DNA of 64,000 nucleotides from Thermosynechococcus sp. CL-1 (GTDB lineage: Bacteria > Cyanobacteriota > Cyanobacteriia > Thermosynechococcales > Thermosynechococcaceae): the NCBI RefSeq assembly GCF_008386235.1, contig NZ_CP040671.1:1490001-1554000 (forward strand), read 5' to 3'. Shown one piece after another: positions 7,978 through 18,202 of this stretch (its first letter is position 1; the number at the start of each line of letters is the position of its first letter). A program made the translations under genes and the position numbers. The notes under the pieces were generated by a model that did no database searches, was not told where the DNA came from, and saw nothing but the letters and a program-made list of their open reading frames with translations.

Positions 7978-8802
7978 TTAGGGGCGATAGAGCCATAGGG
8001 GAAGTCCATTGGTGGCCATTTCAAATTCCAGCCAGTCGAGACCCGCTTGCCAGGGAAAGGGGAATCGTTCCTGCTGACGCGGAAACAGCCGAGCCAAGGG
8101 GGACTTGGGTTCTTCGATGGTTTGCACCTTGGTTTTGTCGGGGTCAAGTCCGGCCAGTTCCGCTAACCAGCGCCGGGCATCCTCCTCGGTTCCTAGGCGA
8201 TCCACCAGTCCGAGAGCAAGGGCCTGTTCACCCGTAAAGACACGGCCATCGGCAAAACTGCGCACGGTTTCGACATCGAGGTTACGGCCTTCGGCCACGG
8301 TTTGGACAAATTGGTGATAGCTGGTGTCAATGAGGTCTTGGAGAATGCGGATTTCTTCCTCGGTAAGGTCGCGATCGAAAGCAAGAATGTCCTTGTAGGG
8401 GCCAGACTTGATCACTTTGAATGAGACCCCCACCTTGTCGAGGAGCCGTTGCAAATTGTTGCCCCGCAGGATGACGCCAATACTGCCCGTAATGGTGCCG
8501 GGGTTGGCCATGATGTGCTGTGCCCCCATACCGATATAGACCCCGCCAGAGGCAGAGATATTGCCAAAACTGGCAACGATTTTCATTTTCGACTGCAAAC
8601 GCTTGAGAGCCGCATAGATTTCTTGGGAGTCCCCCACGGTCCCGCCGGGACTGTCAATGCGCACCAGTAGTGCCGGATAGCCCCGTTCTTCAATGGTTTT
8701 CAGGGCTTTGAGGACACGACGGCGAGTACCCCCAGCGATCGCCCCCGTAATTTCGAGGCGGGCAATTTGACGATGGTAACCACGGGATAAGGGCCAAGGC
8801 AT
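7978..8802 (-). CDS. sppA: Signal peptide peptidase SppA
   Basis: Short-form SppA, a membrane-associated serine protease that degrades cleaved signal peptides. The ATG at 8802 gives 274 residues; a TTG three codons upstream is also open. The serine nucleophile is Ser85 in NISASGGVYIG and the general-base lysine is Lys137 in IKSGPYKD. The 52-residue spacing equals that between Ser147 and Lys199 of Bacillus SppA. RIDSPGGTVGDS (48-59) forms the oxyanion region. No clear N-terminal membrane anchor is present, unlike the Bacillus enzyme. It follows the SLH lipoprotein gene by 60 bp on the same strand. Confidence 0.94.
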   Translation of the reverse strand: MPWPLSRGYHRQIARLEITGAIAGGTRRRVLKALKTIEERGYPALLVRIDSPGGTVGDSQEIYAALKRLQSKMKIVASFGNISASGGVYIGMGAQHIMANPGTITGSIGVILRGNNLQRLLDKVGVSFKVIKSGPYKDILAFDRDLTEEEIRILQDLIDTSYHQFVQTVAEGRNLDVETVRSFADGRVFTGEQALALGLVDRLGTEEDARRWLAELAGLDPDKTKVQTIEEPKSPLARLFPRQQERFPFPWQAGLDWLEFEMATNGLPLWLYRP

Positions 8803-8862
8803 AGGTAGCAATCAGTTCAGCAAATCGTAACAATTGACTCGGATTTCTAATCTAGCAAGGTT

Positions 8863-10017
8863 CTAGGAGGCAGAGGGCGGTGCTTGCTTCACCATCGCTG
8901 CTGAGAGTCCCTCGGTACCGTTGCCGATATACCACAGGGCTGCTGCGGCTTCGGCGTGGGTGACGGGTTTTTGGGGCTGGAGCAAGAGGGTTTCTCCCCA
9001 AACGCGGCGAATGTTCGAGAGATCCCCCGCGAGATAGTCAGCGGCCACGGCATTGATGGCGGGGGGAGCAATCCGTTGACTGTCCTTGAAGCCCCATGTT
9101 TGCTGAATGCGGTCAATCGTGCTGGGACTGAGCCGCCCCTGTTGATCAAGGGGCACTTTCCACTGCAACAGCGTTTCACGAGTAAGGGGAGCATTGGGGC
9201 GAAAGAGGGTACTAGTATCGCCGGTGAGGGGGCTGGGCAAAAATCCTGCCATCGCCAGTCCCTGAATATAGGGAAAGTCGGGATTATCACGGGGCACATC
9301 TTGGAAAATGGGTGTGTCGTTGCGGCTGCCCAAGCGGATTTGGCGTGCGGGGCGATCGGCATAAAAGCGGTTGTAGGTGGTCACCAACCAACGCACAAAC
9401 TGAGCACGACTGATGGGGGTATTGGGTTGCAGGCGATCGCCCGTGGTGCTGAGAACCCCCAGTTCTGCCAAGTCACGAATGGGCGGCTGTAGGGGGGCAG
9501 GGGCGTCCTCTAGATCAGCGAACGTTTGGGGGGAGGAATGGGTGGGCTGGGGAGACGGTGTGGCTGTGGTGCTATTGGTGGATGTGTAGGCCACGGTGAA
9601 GGTTGTCAGGTTATTTTCTGGCACCGTGTTGATGGTGACGCTCACTTCCAGTTCAGCACTGCGCCCCCTGAGGGTGATCGTATTGTCGGCTACCTGTTGC
9701 TCCACCAGTTGCCAGCCCGACTGCTGAAATTGTTGGCTATAGAATTGCTGGATGGCGATCGCCGGCGCGGGTGCTTGCCAGCGGGTTTCCGTCGTCTGGG
9801 GTGACCCCGCTTGGGGCTGATTGGCTACAAGCATCGCATTAGGAAACCGTAAATTCTCTGGTAGCGTTGTCGTCGGTTCTGGCGTGGGTGCTTTCCCCGC
9901 CCATTGATCAGCATTGGGGTCAGCAGCAAACCAACTTTGTAGCCCACTGCCCTCACAACTGCTGAGAAGCAGGGCACTCAAGAATAAGATCCATCCCAAT
10001 TGGCGCGATCGCTTCAA
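8863..10017 (-). CDS. SLH-domain lipoprotein
   Basis: 384 residues. The N terminus MKRSRQLGWILFLSALLLSSC is a lipoprotein signal with lipobox LLSSC and Cys21 as the lipidated residue. Residues 30-150 form a variable domain that begins with a Thr/Pro-rich stretch. From about 165 come S-layer homology-like repeats (IRDLAELGVLSTTGDRLQPNTPISRAQFVRWL). In cyanobacteria SLH modules bind the peptidoglycan-linked polysaccharide and tie the outer envelope to the wall. The gene lies 13 bp after the SRPBCC gene in a same-strand run speA-SRPBCC-SLH-sppA. Confidence 0.88.
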   Translation of the reverse strand: MKRSRQLGWILFLSALLLSSCEGSGLQSWFAADPNADQWAGKAPTPEPTTTLPENLRFPNAMLVANQPQAGSPQTTETRWQAPAPAIAIQQFYSQQFQQSGWQLVEQQVADNTITLRGRSAELEVSVTINTVPENNLTTFTVAYTSTNSTTATPSPQPTHSSPQTFADLEDAPAPLQPPIRDLAELGVLSTTGDRLQPNTPISRAQFVRWLVTTYNRFYADRPARQIRLGSRNDTPIFQDVPRDNPDFPYIQGLAMAGFLPSPLTGDTSTLFRPNAPLTRETLLQWKVPLDQQGRLSPSTIDRIQQTWGFKDSQRIAPPAINAVAADYLAGDLSNIRRVWGETLLLQPQKPVTHAEAAAALWYIGNGTEGLSAAMVKQAPPSAS

Positions 10018-10030
10018 CGTTCTTCGACCC

Positions 10031-10417
10031 TCAGCTTGCTACCGTTTCACTCAGCACTGATTTCAACCGCCATAGAAGGAAAGTCTGCCCCAACTCTAGG
10101 GGCAGCGGTGTCACCCCCTCAATACAGGACTGTACCCAGCCCTCTCCCCACGACCATTCTTGCCAGCCCTCAATGGCCTGCCGCAGCACCAATACCAGTC
10201 GCTCTGCTGTGAGTAGTTCCACGCGATGTTCCAGTTTTAACCACAGGAATTCACTGCTGAAGGTATCCCCCACTTGCAGGCGATCGCCCGTCGTCTGAAT
10301 CTGTAGGGGCCACAACCACTGCCGTAACTGTGCTGGCTGCGTCAAATACTCCCGCAGTTGGTCTGCGGTGGCCGGCACTTCAATGCGCAAATGGCTTGAT
10401 TGAAATGTTCCCAGCAT
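10031..10417 (-). CDS. SRPBCC (START-like) superfamily protein
   Basis: 128 residues. The pattern SSHLRIEVPATADQLREYLTQPAQLRQWLWPL, followed by alternating beta strands and a C-terminal helix, matches SRPBCC helix-grip proteins, which bind hydrophobic ligands in a central cavity. The ligand cannot be predicted. The gene begins 8 bp after the end of speA on the same strand. Assignment is by fold pattern only. Confidence 0.72.
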   Translation of the reverse strand: MLGTFQSSHLRIEVPATADQLREYLTQPAQLRQWLWPLQIQTTGDRLQVGDTFSSEFLWLKLEHRVELLTAERLVLVLRQAIEGWQEWSWGEGWVQSCIEGVTPLPLELGQTFLLWRLKSVLSETVAS

Positions 10418-10425
10418 GGCTTTCC

Positions 10426-12360
10426 CTAGGAGGACAGGTAGGTGTAGCTGCGCAAACTCCGCTCGTAGTTTTCCAGTAGGTGCTGCGCTTCTGCCAATGT
10501 AATTTGCTGCTCCGCAAGGGCAGCCTCGGCACGACGGCGAATTTTCTCGAGGAGGGCATCCCCTTGGTACTGCACATAACCGAGGACTTCTTGCATTGTA
10601 TCGCCCCGCACCAAATGCTCAATTTCGTAGCCCTTGGGGGTTAGACGGATATGGACGGCATTCGTATCCCCAAAGAGATTGTGGAGGTTGCCCATGATCT
10701 CTTGGTAGGCACCGTTGAGAAAAAGGCCAAGGTAGTAGGGTTCCCCTGGGCGAAAGGGATGGAGTTCCAAGACCGATTTCACATCCCGCAGGTCAATGAA
10801 CTGGTCAATTTTGCCGTCGCTGTCGCAGGTGAGATCCGCAAGGATGCCCCGTTCTGTGGGTTCTTCATCGAGGCGGTGGATTGGCATGATTGGAAACAGT
10901 TGATCGATCGCCCAGCTATCGGGCACCGATTGAAACACCGACAGATTGATGTAGTAAATCGAAGCCATGATTTTCTCAAGATCTTCGAGATCGTCGGGCA
11001 CATATTCCTGCTGGCGAGCAATGCCGAGGATTTTGGCACAACAGGCCCAAAAGAGACTCTCTGCCCGTGCCCGCTCTGGCAAACTCAAGTAGCCAAAGTT
11101 AAAGAGACTGATGGCTTCTCCCTTAAATTGCAGGGCGTCGTTGTAGGCCTCTTGGTAGTTGTTTTCATCAATTGTTTGGTAGGTATCGTAGAGATTGCGA
11201 ATAATCAGGTGCTCCTCTTCCGTGGCCGGTTCGGGGGTAATTTTGGGCACTTCACTGACCCCCAAGACATTGAAAATCAACACCGATTGATGGGAGGCAA
11301 TGGCGCGGCCACTCTCACTAATGAGAATGGGATCGGGAATGCCCCGCTGCCGACAGGCGTCCTTAATGCCGGCCACCACATCACTGGCATAGTTTTGCAT
11401 ACTGTAGTTTTTCGAGGCATGGAAATTGGTTTTCGAGCCGTCGTAATCCACCCCTAAGCCACCGCCCACATCGAGGTATTGCATATTGGCACCGAGGCGC
11501 ACCAGCTCGCCATAAATTTGCCCCGCTTCGCGAATGGCATCCTTAATGACGCTAATGGCAGAGATTTGCGAGCCAATGTGAAAGTGCAACAGTTGCAAGG
11601 AATTGAGCATTCCTACTTCTCGCAGTTGTTCAACCGCTGTTAAAATCTCTGGCACCGTCAGACCAAACTTGGCGCGATCGCCCGCAGAAGTGCCCCAACG
11701 CCCCACCCCTTGGGTACTGAGTTTTGCCCGCACCCCCACAATGGGTTCAATGCCCAAAGCCTGACTGACAGCAATCACTTCCGCGACTTCTTCAGGCTGC
11801 TCAAGGACAATGATCGGGGTGTGGCCGAGGCGACGCGCCAGAATAGCCGTTTCAATGTAGCCGCGATCCTTATAGCCATTGCAGATCAGCAGTGCCCCCG
11901 GTGTATTGAGCATGGCCAAGGCAATCAGCAATTCCGGTTTTGATCCTGCCTCTAGGCCAAACTGATGGGACTGGCCAAAGCGCACGAGGGCTTCAATGAT
12001 GTGGCGTTGTTGATTGCACTTAACGGGAAAGACCCCCTTGTAGGTGCCCTGATAGCCATAGCGGGCAATGGCACGGGCAAAGCAGGCATTGAGTCGCTCA
12101 ATGCGATCCTCAAGGATATCGGAAAACCGCAGTAGCAGGGGGAGGCCAATGTTGCGCTGTTGGAGCGCCTGCACCAATTCATAGAGATCCAATGACCCAC
12201 CGCGATCGCCCTTGGGAGAGACGGTGACATGACCCGCAGCATTAATCCCAAAGTAGGGTTCGCCCCAGCCCTGAATGCGGTAGAGCTGCTCGCTGTCCTC
12301 AATTGTCCAATTGCTGGTTTTCGTAACGGTCAAGGCCATCGTGGGTGACACAGCAGCCAT
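10426..12360 (-). CDS. speA: Biosynthetic arginine decarboxylase
   Basis: Fold-III PLP enzyme that converts arginine to agmatine, the first step of polyamine synthesis in cyanobacteria. The 644-residue length is normal for the SpeA family. The cofactor lysine lies in KGVFPVKCNQQRH (about 108-120). The Gly-rich phosphate-binding loop is YLDVGGGLGVDYDG, and HFHIGSQ is conserved. The start at 12360 gives MAAVSPTMALTV; the later ATG of that stretch is a possible alternative. Long open frames on the opposite strand in this gene, such as 10651-11457, are shadows. Confidence 0.97.
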   Translation of the reverse strand: MAAVSPTMALTVTKTSNWTIEDSEQLYRIQGWGEPYFGINAAGHVTVSPKGDRGGSLDLYELVQALQQRNIGLPLLLRFSDILEDRIERLNACFARAIARYGYQGTYKGVFPVKCNQQRHIIEALVRFGQSHQFGLEAGSKPELLIALAMLNTPGALLICNGYKDRGYIETAILARRLGHTPIIVLEQPEEVAEVIAVSQALGIEPIVGVRAKLSTQGVGRWGTSAGDRAKFGLTVPEILTAVEQLREVGMLNSLQLLHFHIGSQISAISVIKDAIREAGQIYGELVRLGANMQYLDVGGGLGVDYDGSKTNFHASKNYSMQNYASDVVAGIKDACRQRGIPDPILISESGRAIASHQSVLIFNVLGVSEVPKITPEPATEEEHLIIRNLYDTYQTIDENNYQEAYNDALQFKGEAISLFNFGYLSLPERARAESLFWACCAKILGIARQQEYVPDDLEDLEKIMASIYYINLSVFQSVPDSWAIDQLFPIMPIHRLDEEPTERGILADLTCDSDGKIDQFIDLRDVKSVLELHPFRPGEPYYLGLFLNGAYQEIMGNLHNLFGDTNAVHIRLTPKGYEIEHLVRGDTMQEVLGYVQYQGDALLEKIRRRAEAALAEQQITLAEAQHLLENYERSLRSYTYLSS

Positions 12361-12495
12361 AGTGCGCTCCCAAATAAAACCCTGCTGATCCTAACTTGTT
12401 TTTGCCAGTGGCACCAATGCAATTGCCGTCGCCTTTTCGGAAGCGTTCGGCTGGCATGGTAGCATTAGGGATCGCTTCCCCTACCGTTGACCGCC

Positions 12496-13857
12496 ATGGC
12501 CTTTACGAAAATTTTGATTGCCAATCGTGGCGAAATTGCACTGCGGATTCTGCGCACCTGTGAGGAGCTGGGTATTCGCACGGTGGCTGTCTATTCCACT
12601 GTAGATCGCCATGCCCTGCATGTGCAATTGGCCGATGAGGCGGTGTGCATTGGCGAAGCCCCCAGTAGCCGCAGCTATCTCAATATTCCCAACATTATTG
12701 CTGCTGCCCTCACCCGCCATGTCTCGGCGATTCACCCGGGCTATGGCTTTTTGGCGGAAAATGCCCGCTTTGCCGAGATCTGCGCCGACCACAAAATTAC
12801 CTTTATTGGGCCGAGTCCCGCTGCCATGCGTGCTATGGGGGATAAATCCACCGCCAAAGCGACGATGCAACAGGTGGGGGTGCCAACAATTCCCGGCAGT
12901 GATGGACTGGTGCAGGATGAGGAAACCGCGCGGGCGATCGCCCGCAAAATTGGCTATCCCCTGATGATTAAAGCCACGGCTGGGGGGGGTGGCCGGGGGA
13001 TGCGCTTGGTGCGCTCTGCTGAAGATTTAGGACGGGCCCTCAGTGCCGCCCAAGGGGAAGCGGAAGCCGCCTTCGGCAATGCCGGCGTCTATCTGGAGCG
13101 GTTTATTGAAAATCCCCGCCACATTGAGTTCCAGATTCTGGCGGATAGCTATGGCAATGTCATTCACCTTGGGGAGCGTGATTGCTCTGTACAGCGGCGT
13201 CATCAAAAGCTCCTTGAGGAGGCGCCTAGTCCTGCCCTCACCCCCGAACTGCGTGCCAAGATGGGAGCTGCTGCTGTCACTGCCGCCAAAGCCATTAACT
13301 ACGTCGGTGCCGGCACCATTGAATTTCTCCTCGACGGCCAAGACAACTTTTACTTTATGGAAATGAATACTCGCATTCAGGTGGAGCACACCGTCACAGA
13401 AATGATTACGGGGCTGGATCTGATTGCGGAGCAAATTCGCATTGCCCAAGGGGAACCCCTCAGTTTGACCCAAGAGCAGGTTGAGTTGCGCGGACACGCG
13501 ATCGAGTGCCGCATCAATGCCGAGGATCCGGAGCGCAATTTCCGTCCCCATCCCGGTCGTATTAGCGGTTATTTGCCCCCCGGTGGCCCTGGGGTGCGCA
13601 TGGACTCCCATGTTTATACCGACTATGAAATCCCCCCCTACTATGATTCGCTGATCGGTAAATTGGTGGTGTGGGGGAGCGATCGCCCCGCTGCCATTGC
13701 CCGCATGAAGCGTGCCCTAAGAGAATGTGCGATTATGGGGGTGCCGACCACCATTCCCTTTCATCAGCAGGTGATGGACACACCAGAGTTTCGCAGCGGT
13801 ATTGTCTATACCAACTTTGTCGATAAGCTCATGACCACATTGGGCTGGAATGTTTAA
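12496..13857 (+). CDS. accC: Acetyl-CoA carboxylase, biotin carboxylase subunit
   Basis: ATP-grasp enzyme that carboxylates biotin on AccB, the first half reaction of fatty-acid synthesis. Using the ATG at 12496 the product is 453 residues and starts [19 protein letters not shown], the canonical AccC opening. The Gly-rich ATP loop [14 protein letters not shown], the metal-binding segment [18 protein letters not shown] and the catalytic RINAEDP are all present. Its stop overlaps the murG start by one base (TAATG), so the two are translationally coupled. Confidence 0.98.
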   Translation: MAFTKILIANRGEIALRILRTCEELGIRTVAVYSTVDRHALHVQLADEAVCIGEAPSSRSYLNIPNIIAAALTRHVSAIHPGYGFLAENARFAEICADHKITFIGPSPAAMRAMGDKSTAKATMQQVGVPTIPGSDGLVQDEETARAIARKIGYPLMIKATAGGGGRGMRLVRSAEDLGRALSAAQGEAEAAFGNAGVYLERFIENPRHIEFQILADSYGNVIHLGERDCSVQRRHQKLLEEAPSPALTPELRAKMGAAAVTAAKAINYVGAGTIEFLLDGQDNFYFMEMNTRIQVEHTVTEMITGLDLIAEQIRIAQGEPLSLTQEQVELRGHAIECRINAEDPERNFRPHPGRISGYLPPGGPGVRMDSHVYTDYEIPPYYDSLIGKLVVWGSDRPAAIARMKRALRECAIMGVPTTIPFHQQVMDTPEFRSGIVYTNFVDKLMTTLGWNV

Positions 13858-14927
13858 TGCTGGGGCCAAGGAAACTACTGATTGCAGCGAGTGGTACCGG
13901 CGGGCATCTCTTTCCCGCACTAGCAGTAGCAGAAGAGTTACCTGAATATGACATCCATTGGTTGGGGGTGCGCGATCGCCTTGAACAGAAATTAATTCCG
14001 CCCCAGTACCCCCTGCATACGATCAACTTCGGTGGTGTCCAAGGCAAGACCCCTTGGGCAAGGCTGCGCCCCCTCTGGCAATTTTGGGGAGCTTTTTGGC
14101 AAACGCGCCAGTTATTAAAACAGGGACACTTCCAAGGGGTGTTTACCACCGGTGGCTACATTGCAGCGCCAGCTATTTTAGCGGCTCGCAGTTTGGGGCG
14201 TGTCGCCCTGCTCCATGAATCCAACGCCCTACCGGGCAAAGTCACCCGCTGGCTGGCGCCTTGGTGTACGCTGGTTGCCTTGGGTACCCCCGCGAGTTTA
14301 GCCTACCTCAAATCCAAACGGCTGAACCTACGGGTCACGGGCACGCCGGTGCGTCCCGATATTCTCCATCCCGGCGACTTGGAGTTGCCGATTCCCAAGG
14401 AGGTACCCCTGATTCTAGTGATGGGGGGGAGTCAAGGGGCAGTGGCCATCAATCGCCTTGTACGGGAAACGGTTCACCGCTGGCTCGATGCGGGGGCTTG
14501 GGTGATCCATCTCACGGGCAACAATGATCCCGATGCCCAAAGTGTTCAGCATCCCCACTATCTCGTCTTTCCCTTCTTTGAACCCATGGGACCCCTGCTG
14601 CACCGCGCGGATATCGTCATTAGTCGAGCTGGCGCCAGTGCCTTGGCGGAACTAGCCCTCACAGGAACCCCAGCGCTGTTGATTCCCTATCCCTATGCGG
14701 CTGAAGATCACCAAACGGTGAATGCTGAAGTGCTGGTGAGTGCCGGCGCTGCTGAAATGATCCCGCAGTCGGCATTGACGGGCGATCGCCTCGGACGGAT
14801 CATTTTAGAATGGCTAGGGCAGCCCCAAAAATTACAAGCCATGGCAAAGAATGCCCGCCAATTGGCCATGCCCAACAGCAGTCAGCAGGTCGCTGATCTC
14901 ATTCGTACGCTGATTCCCGCCCCCTAG
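13857..14927 (+). CDS. murG: UDP-GlcNAc:undecaprenyl-PP-MurNAc-pentapeptide GlcNAc transferase
   Basis: GT28 enzyme at the inner membrane that makes lipid II from lipid I in peptidoglycan synthesis. 356 residues. Diagnostic motifs are the N-terminal Gly-rich loop [42 protein letters not shown] and the UDP-GlcNAc-binding [25 protein letters not shown]. The ATG overlaps the accC stop, and the downstream phosphatase gene starts 10 bp after its stop, so it sits in a same-strand run accC-murG-PTPase-purM. Confidence 0.97.
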   Translation: MLGPRKLLIAASGTGGHLFPALAVAEELPEYDIHWLGVRDRLEQKLIPPQYPLHTINFGGVQGKTPWARLRPLWQFWGAFWQTRQLLKQGHFQGVFTTGGYIAAPAILAARSLGRVALLHESNALPGKVTRWLAPWCTLVALGTPASLAYLKSKRLNLRVTGTPVRPDILHPGDLELPIPKEVPLILVMGGSQGAVAINRLVRETVHRWLDAGAWVIHLTGNNDPDAQSVQHPHYLVFPFFEPMGPLLHRADIVISRAGASALAELALTGTPALLIPYPYAAEDHQTVNAEVLVSAGAAEMIPQSALTGDRLGRIILEWLGQPQKLQAMAKNARQLAMPNSSQQVADLIRTLIPAP

Positions 14928-14937
14928 GAAACGCGCT

Positions 14938-15432
14938 ATGCCCATCCGTCTGCTTTTTGTTTGTCTTGGTAATATCTGTCGCTCCCCTGCTGCCGAAGGG
15001 ATCATGCAGGATCTGATCAAAAAGGCCGGCCTAGAGCATGAGATTCAGTGTGATTCCGCCGGCACCAGCAACTTTCACGTTGGCGATCCACCGGATGCCC
15101 GCATGGTGATGACGGCACGGCAACGGGGACTGCCCTTGACCCATCGAGCACGCCAATTTCATGCCGCCGACTTTGAGGAATTTGATCTGATTTTGGCGAT
15201 GGATCGGGAAAACTACTATGATATCTTGCGCCTTGACCCCGAAGGGAAATACCGCGATAAAGTGCGGTTAATGTGTGATTTTTGCCGTCACCACGACGCG
15301 AGGGAAGTGCCCGACCCCTACTACGGTGGTCGTCAGGGGTTTGAGAAGGTGTTGGATCTGCTCACCGATGCCTGTGAAGGCCTCCTAGAGTATCTCAAGG
15401 CTCACTACCCCCAACTACAGGAGCAGCATTGA
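14938..15432 (+). CDS. Low-molecular-weight protein-tyrosine phosphatase
   Basis: 164 residues. The phosphate loop C9-L-G-N-I-C-R15-S matches CX5R of LMW-PTPases, and the general-acid loop is DPYYGG near the C-terminal third. Bacterial enzymes of this kind dephosphorylate BY-kinases and polysaccharide-export proteins, but some act on small phosphorylated substrates; the target here is unknown. The stop TGA overlaps the purM ATG by one base (TGATG), so translation is coupled. Confidence 0.93.
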   Translation: MPIRLLFVCLGNICRSPAAEGIMQDLIKKAGLEHEIQCDSAGTSNFHVGDPPDARMVMTARQRGLPLTHRARQFHAADFEEFDLILAMDRENYYDILRLDPEGKYRDKVRLMCDFCRHHDAREVPDPYYGGRQGFEKVLDLLTDACEGLLEYLKAHYPQLQEQH

Positions 15433-16457
15433 TGGACTACCGCAGTGCCGGTGTAGATGTAGCCGCTGGCCGTGCCTTTGTCGAGCAAATTCGCCCCTTG
15501 GTGCAGCGCACCCAACGACCGGAAGTGGTGGGACGACTGGGAGGCTTTGCTGGGCTATGTCAAATTCCCAAGGGCTATCGTCAGCCCCTTTTGGTGTCGG
15601 GAACTGATGGGGTGGGCACGAAGCTAAAGCTGGCTCAGGCGCTTGATCGCCACGATACGGTTGGCATTGATCTGGTGGCCATGTGTGTCAACGATGTCCT
15701 CACCTGCGGTGCTGAGCCACTCTTTTTCTTGGACTACATTGCCTGTGGTTGTCTGGCGCCAGAGATTATGACCGCTGTGGTGGCGGGTATTGCCCAAGGG
15801 TGTGAAGCGGCGGGTTGTGCCCTCTTGGGGGGGGAGACAGCGGAAATGCCAGGATTCTATGCCGAAGGGGTCTATGACCTTGCGGGGTTCTGTGTTGGTG
15901 TCGTTGAGCAGGATCAGGTGCTGGATGGCACGCAGGTGCAGGTGGGGGATGTGGTGTTGGGTTTAGCCAGTTCTGGCTTGCACAGTAATGGCTTTAGTTT
16001 GGTGCGTAAAATTGTTAGCGATCGCCAGCTCAGTTGGCAGGATACCCCCCTTGGCTCCACCCCCTTTGGCGAGCTGTGCTTAGAACCGACGCGCCTCTAT
16101 GTCCAACCCATTCGTGCTGCTTTGGCGCAAGGGATTCCCATCCACGGCATGGCTCACATCACCGGCGGTGGTCTGCCGGAAAATTTGCCCCGCTGCTTGG
16201 GCGAAGGGCGATCAGCTCAACTCGATCCTCAGGCTTGGCCGATTCCACCACTCTTCCACTGGCTAGGGGAGATGGGGGAAGTCAGCTTGGGCGAACTTTT
16301 CAACACCTTCAATATGGGGATTGGGTACACCGTGGTTTTACCGCCGTCAGCGGTTGCAGCGGCGCAGGCCTGCTTTGCCGAGTGGGGGGTTGAGAGTTGG
16401 CCAATTGGCACTGTTGTTGCGGGCACCGGTGAGGTACTGGGATTACCTGCTGCTTAG
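15432..16457 (+). CDS. purM: Phosphoribosylformylglycinamidine cyclo-ligase
   Basis: AIR synthetase of purine biosynthesis, which closes the imidazole ring from FGAM using ATP. 341 residues from the ATG at 15432; the adjacent upstream TTG is less likely. Typical sequences are [72 protein letters not shown] and [13 protein letters not shown]. It is the last gene of the accC-murG-PTPase-purM run. Confidence 0.97.
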   Translation: MDYRSAGVDVAAGRAFVEQIRPLVQRTQRPEVVGRLGGFAGLCQIPKGYRQPLLVSGTDGVGTKLKLAQALDRHDTVGIDLVAMCVNDVLTCGAEPLFFLDYIACGCLAPEIMTAVVAGIAQGCEAAGCALLGGETAEMPGFYAEGVYDLAGFCVGVVEQDQVLDGTQVQVGDVVLGLASSGLHSNGFSLVRKIVSDRQLSWQDTPLGSTPFGELCLEPTRLYVQPIRAALAQGIPIHGMAHITGGGLPENLPRCLGEGRSAQLDPQAWPIPPLFHWLGEMGEVSLGELFNTFNMGIGYTVVLPPSAVAAAQACFAEWGVESWPIGTVVAGTGEVLGLPAA

Positions 16458-16536
16458 TTGATGCGCGTGTACCATTCACCATCTCACTGACGCCTAGAAT
16501 AAAGGTGCTGGGTGCTATCACGGACTTTTGCGAAAA

Positions 16537-17211
16537 ATGACGGCTCCTCTCCTCACCCTTGAAAGTGGCGATCGCCTGACCCGCGAGGAATTTGAAGACC
16601 GCTATGGCCGCTCTCCCCACATTAAAAAAGCGGAACTGATCAATGGAGTCGTGTTTGTGGCCTCACCAATTCGGGTTAGAAACCACGCCCAGCCCCATAG
16701 CAACATTCTTGGCTGGCTCTTTCACTACAGCATTGAATTTAGCGCCTTCATGGTTTGCGATAACGCCACAGTCCGGCTTGATCACCAAAATGAAGTCCAA
16801 CCCGATGTGCTATTGCGCCTTGAGGCATCGGCGGGGGGACAATCGCGCATTAGTGCTGATGACTACATCGAAGGGGCACCGGAGTTAGTGATTGAAATTG
16901 CCACTAGCAGTGCCGCCTACGATCTCCACGACAAGAAAGACCTCTATTGCCGTTTTGGCGTCAAGGAATATCTGGTGTGGGTGGTCTCAGAACAGGCCTT
17001 CTACTGGTATCACCGCGAGCAGGGGAGCTACGTTCAGCAACAGCCCGATCGCGAGGGAGTGCTTCGCAGTCAAGAGTTTACCGGTCTCTGGTTGAATTTG
17101 CCTGCCCTTTTACAAGGGAATATGAAAAGCGTAATGATCACATTACAACAGGGGCTAGCTTCCCCTGAATGCCAACGGTTTGCTGAAGCCTTAAAGCGGC
17201 AATCACAATAA
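16537..17211 (+). CDS. Uma2 family endonuclease-fold protein, copy 1 of a tandem pair
   Basis: 224 residues from the ATG at 16537. PD-(D/E)XK core: NEVQPDVLLRLE, then GAPELVIEIATSS, then DLHDKKDLYCRFGVKEYLVW. The gene is duplicated 709 bp downstream. Both copies share near-identical N-terminal and C-terminal blocks but differ strongly in a central segment (16692-16800 here). It belongs to the same large cyanobacterial family as 3837-4418. A TAGAAT hexamer at 16494-16499 could be its -10 element. Confidence 0.92.
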   Translation: MTAPLLTLESGDRLTREEFEDRYGRSPHIKKAELINGVVFVASPIRVRNHAQPHSNILGWLFHYSIEFSAFMVCDNATVRLDHQNEVQPDVLLRLEASAGGQSRISADDYIEGAPELVIEIATSSAAYDLHDKKDLYCRFGVKEYLVWVVSEQAFYWYHREQGSYVQQQPDREGVLRSQEFTGLWLNLPALLQGNMKSVMITLQQGLASPECQRFAEALKRQSQ

Positions 17212-17860
17212 ATTTAGCGTTGCCCCCGGAGGCTACGGAATGACTCAATTAGTTAATATCATCCCCCTTGAAAGTGGCGATCGCCTAACCCGCGAGGAAT
17301 TTGAATACCGCTATGAGCACTCTCCCCACATTAAAAAAGCGGAACTGATCAATGGAGTCGTGTTTGTGGCCTCCCCAATTAGAGTAAGAAAGCACGCTCA
17401 ACCTCACGGACACATGGTTGTGTGGCTGGGTACCTATGCGACACTGATGCCCAGTTTGATGATGTGTGACAATGCTACTGTACGGCTGGATGACAGCAAT
17501 GAAGTGCAACCTGATGTGCTATTGCGCCTCGAAGAATCGGCGGGGGGACAATCACGCATTAGTGCCGATGACTACATCGAAGGGGCACCGGAGTTAGTGA
17601 TTGAAATTGCCTCTAGCAGTGCCGCCTACGATCTCCACGACAAGAAAGACCTCTATTGCCGTTTTGGCGTCAAGGAATATCTGGTGTGGGTGGTCTCAGA
17701 ACAGGTCTTTTACTGGTATCACCGCGAGCAGGGGAGCTACGTTCAACAACAGCCCGATCGCGAGGGAGTGCTGCGTAGTCAAGAGTTTGCCGGCCTGTGG
17801 CTGAACTTGCCGGCCCTTTTGCAAGGGGATATGAAAAGCGTGATCCTGACATTGCAACAG
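16558..17860 (+). repeat. 709-bp tandem gene duplication (two Uma2 copies)
   Basis: Bases from 16558 and from 17267 align with a constant offset of 709 and no indels that I can detect. Roughly 16558-16690 and 16804-17095 are almost identical to their partners, whereas 16692-16800 versus 17401-17509 is diverged at both base and protein level. Confidence 0.9.
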
Positions 17861-17902
17861 GGGTTGGCAACAAGAAGTGATCACCCCCTCAGTGAAGGAT
17901 AG
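17240..17902 (+). CDS. Uma2 family endonuclease-fold protein, copy 2 of a tandem pair
   Basis: 220 residues, colinear with the preceding gene. The catalytic region NEVQPDVLLRLEE, GAPELVIEIASSS, DKKDLYCRFG is retained, so both copies could be active. The N-terminal ten residues and the C terminus after about 205 differ from copy 1. A GGAGG element lies about 8 bp upstream of the ATG. The downstream HEPN fragment begins 3 bp after its stop, suggesting co-transcription. Confidence 0.92.
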   Translation: MTQLVNIIPLESGDRLTREEFEYRYEHSPHIKKAELINGVVFVASPIRVRKHAQPHGHMVVWLGTYATLMPSLMMCDNATVRLDDSNEVQPDVLLRLEESAGGQSRISADDYIEGAPELVIEIASSSAAYDLHDKKDLYCRFGVKEYLVWVVSEQVFYWYHREQGSYVQQQPDREGVLRSQEFAGLWLNLPALLQGDMKSVILTLQQGLATRSDHPLSEG

Positions 17903-17905
17903 ATC

Positions 17906-18094
17906 ATGGAACACTGGCAGTGGCGACTCAAGAGTTATAAAAAAGCGTTTCAGAGGCTTCAGGAAGAGGTGGAACTGTGCCGTACTCGCCCCTTGAGCAA
18001 TATAGAAAAGCAGGGAGTGATTCAAGGATTTGAGTACACGTTTGAACTGGCGTGGAACCTGCTCAGGGACTATAGCTATTCCAATCAAGAATGA
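17906..18094 (+). pseudogene. Truncated nucleotidyltransferase substrate-binding (HI0074/HEPN-like) protein
   Basis: The 62 residues match the N-terminal half of the HI0074 family: a Trp-Arg opening, KKAFQRLQEE, then the signature EKQGVIQGFEYTFELAWNLLRDY. Intact members are about 130-140 residues, so the C-terminal half with its conserved polar residues is missing. After the TGA no frame restores the family pattern. An AAGGA ribosome binding site is still in place before the ATG, and no nucleotidyltransferase partner is adjacent. A separate 30-codon ATG frame at 18121-18213 is present but unrecognised. Confidence 0.7.
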
Positions 18095-18202
18095 GATATT
18101 ATCCAGCACAATAACTGTGAATGCGTCAGGACACCTTTGTGAAGGTCGGCGTCAAGGCAAAACGTTTGAGAGCAGACGATGACTACCTCGCTCATCTCCT
18201 TG

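Noticed and set aside
10651-11457. 268-codon frame opposite speA
   Set aside because: Lies fully antisense to a well supported enzyme gene and shows no recognisable family.
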